NCBI RefSeq assembly: GCF_937876455.1
Contig: NZ_CALFIG010000200.1
Coordinates: 1-15,738, forward strand
Length of the DNA: 15,738 nt
Source of the DNA: an uncultured Flavobacterium sp.
Lineage (GTDB): Bacteria; Bacteroidota; Bacteroidia; Flavobacteriales; Flavobacteriaceae
Reading direction: 5' to 3'
This document shows, piece after piece, positions 14,407-15,738 of this stretch. Below the pieces are notes generated by a model, which saw only the letters and a list, made by a program, of their open reading frames with translations, was not told the origin of the DNA and did no database searches. Within the stretch, counting starts at the first letter, position 1. Every line of letters starts with the position of its first letter. The translations under genes and the position numbers were made by a program.

Positions 14407-15725
14407 TTATTCAATTTCATTTCCTTCTTTATCAAAGAAATGATATTCTAAATACGTGTAAGCATCACGAGGTATAATTTTCACCCATTTTTTATGTTCA
14501 AAAAACCATTTTGAACGTATTGATGGAAAACCTTTTGTAAGGTAAGCTGCCACAAAAGGGTGCGTGTTCAAGACAACCTTTTTATGGTCTTTAATAATAC
14601 TTTCAAGGTTAGCTTCAATGCGGTCAATAATTAAAATAGGAGCTTCAACTTGTCCGTTTTCATTTGGATCGTCTTCTCTTGTAATAATATTAACTTCTGG
14701 TCTAACTCTTTGTCTAGTGATTTGGATGAGTCCAAATTTACTAGGAGGCAAGATTTTATGCTTGGCCTTATCGTCACTCATTTCTTCTTTTAAGAAATCA
14801 TAAAGTACTTTTCTGTTGTCTGGATTTTGCATATCAATGAAATCCACAACAATAATACCTCCCATATCCCTTAGTCGCAATTGTCTTGCTACTTCTGCAG
14901 CAGCAATTAAATTAACTTCTAAAGCAGTATCTTCTTGGCTTAATGCTTTGTTTGATCGGTTGCCAGAGTTTACATCAATAACGTGTAAAGCTTCTGTATG
15001 CTCAATAATCAAATAAGCACCTTTACTCATAGATACTGTTTTGCCAAAAGACGTTTTTATTTGTCTTTCAATATGGTATTTCTCAAAAAGAGGCAGTTCT
15101 TTTGACTGATAGTGTTTTACGATAGACACTTTATCCGGAGCTATCTCTTGCAAATACTCCTTCGTTTGTAAAAACAAGTCTTCATCATCTACTTGAACAC
15201 TGGTAAACGTATCGTTAAAAACATCTCGTAATATGGAAGATGCTTTTGTGAGTTCACCAAGTACTTTTGAAGGATGATGAGCTGTTTGTAACCTTTTGCA
15301 CATACTAGACCAGCGGTCTAGTAAGTTTTCTAGATCTTTTTCAATTTCAGCTACTTTTTTGCCTTCGGCTACTGTTCTTACAATAACCCCAAATCCCTTT
15401 GGTTTAATAGTTTGCACTAATTTTTTTAATCGGTCTTTTTCTTCTCGGTCGTTAATTTTTTGCGAAATTGAAACGCGATCTGAAAAAGGGACTAAAACAA
15501 CATATCTACCTGCTAAAGAAATCTCAGAACTTATTCTTGGTCCTTTAGTTGAGATAGGTTCCTTAACAATTTGAACTAAAACAGATTGATTAGCACTTAA
15601 TATATCAGTGATACTACCATCTTTATCTATTTCTGGTTCGAAAGGGAAATTTTTGAGTGAATAATCTTTTGCTTTACCTGTGCTTACAAGTTTGATGAAT
15701 TTCATCAGTGAAGATAGATTTGGTC
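14407..15725 (-). CDS. rng: Ribonuclease E/G family endoribonuclease, N-terminus missing
   Basis: The Met at 15705 is internal: the frame stays open upstream as PNLSSLMKFIKLVST, matching the family, until native sequence ends at 15725. About 80 N-terminal residues holding the S1 RNA-binding domain are off the contig. Present are the rest of the catalytic domain, with Mg-binding Asp244 in HVIDVNSGNRSN and Asp288 in GGIIVVDFIDM (numbered from the internal Met), and the ITRQR motif at 329-333. Enzymes of this family cut single-stranded A/U-rich RNA in rRNA maturation and mRNA decay. The zinc-link motif CPxC that joins dimers in E. coli RNase E/G is absent: after RQRVRPEVNI the chain reads ITREDDPNENGQVEAPI, and the whole fragment has one Cys (136). 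There is no RNase E-like C-terminal scaffold, so it is G-like in length. The adapter at the contig end creates an artificial TGA before it. Confidence 0.93.
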
Positions 15726-15738
15726 AGATCGGAAGAGC
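15726..15738. other. Untrimmed Illumina adapter (artificial sequence)
   Basis: AGATCGGAAGAGC is exactly the first 13 bases of the common Illumina TruSeq adapter. It sits at the extreme end, within the ribonuclease coding region. Family alignment predicts Gly (GGA) before PNLSS on the minus strand; the adapter's base turns this codon into TGA. Native sequence therefore stops at 15725. Confidence 0.95.

Noticed and set aside
14407..15705. A complete 432-residue ribonuclease starting at the Met at 15705
   Set aside because: The frame continues upstream with family-typical residues to 15725 and the stop before it is made by adapter bases; the S1 domain is missing.
1..15738. CRISPR arrays, tRNA or rRNA genes, insertion sequences
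   Set aside because: No regularly spaced repeats, cloverleaf-like segments, rRNA signatures or transposase motifs were found on either strand by eye.

Overview
The window looks like AT-rich chromosomal core sequence from a Flavobacteriaceae bacterium (phylum Bacteroidota), probably Flavobacterium or a close relative. The evidence is the gene set and its arrangement: OmpP1/FadL plus SGNH lipoprotein, clpP-clpX, a bacterial GH3 enzyme next to DUF2797, a DUF3078 gene downstream of dxs with tadA diverging from dxs, and SIMPL facing RNase E/G. Four upstream regions also carry the Bacteroidota promoter layout TTG-N18..20-TAnnTTTG. No tRNA, rRNA, CRISPR array, transposase or clear prophage was seen. 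Coding density is high and no stretch over 300 bases lacks a gene.

Layout. 1-696: 3' part of an alpha/beta hydrolase, cut by the left edge. 802-3644: an envelope pair, a FadL-type outer-membrane channel followed 17 bases later by a GDSL/SGNH lipoprotein, closed by a strong terminator. 3745-4083: a small four-helix membrane protein. 4330-7858: a protein-quality-control block made of trigger factor, clpP and clpX. The tig promoter sits inside a 37-base inverted repeat, and the clpP-clpX spacer is almost entirely an inverted array of 7-base units. 7939-9450 (minus): a GH3-family adenylating enzyme. 9512-10306: a DUF2797 zinc-knuckle protein, divergent from GH3. 10303-13021 (minus): dxs then a DUF3078 outer-membrane-type protein, overlapping by 8 bases. 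13079-13519: tadA, divergent from dxs. 13579-14340: a membrane-anchored SIMPL protein. 14407-15725 (minus): ribonuclease E/G, missing its N-terminus.

The genes cooperate in small groups. Trigger factor folds nascent chains while ClpX unfolds and ClpP degrades failed ones. The surface lipoprotein hydrolase and FadL channel plausibly release and import hydrophobic products. dxs starts isoprenoid synthesis and tadA makes inosine in tRNA. Convergent pairs are separated by bidirectional hairpin terminators, except DUF2797/DUF3078, whose stop codons physically overlap.

The last 13 bases (15726-15738) are the common Illumina adapter sequence, not genome. They create a false TGA stop that truncates the ribonuclease reading frame, so the right edge is a contig end with untrimmed adapter. 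I found no convincing new multi-gene system. The best leads are the tig operator-like inverted repeat, the heptamer inverted array between clpP and clpX, the channel/lipoprotein pair and the unassigned GH3 enzyme.
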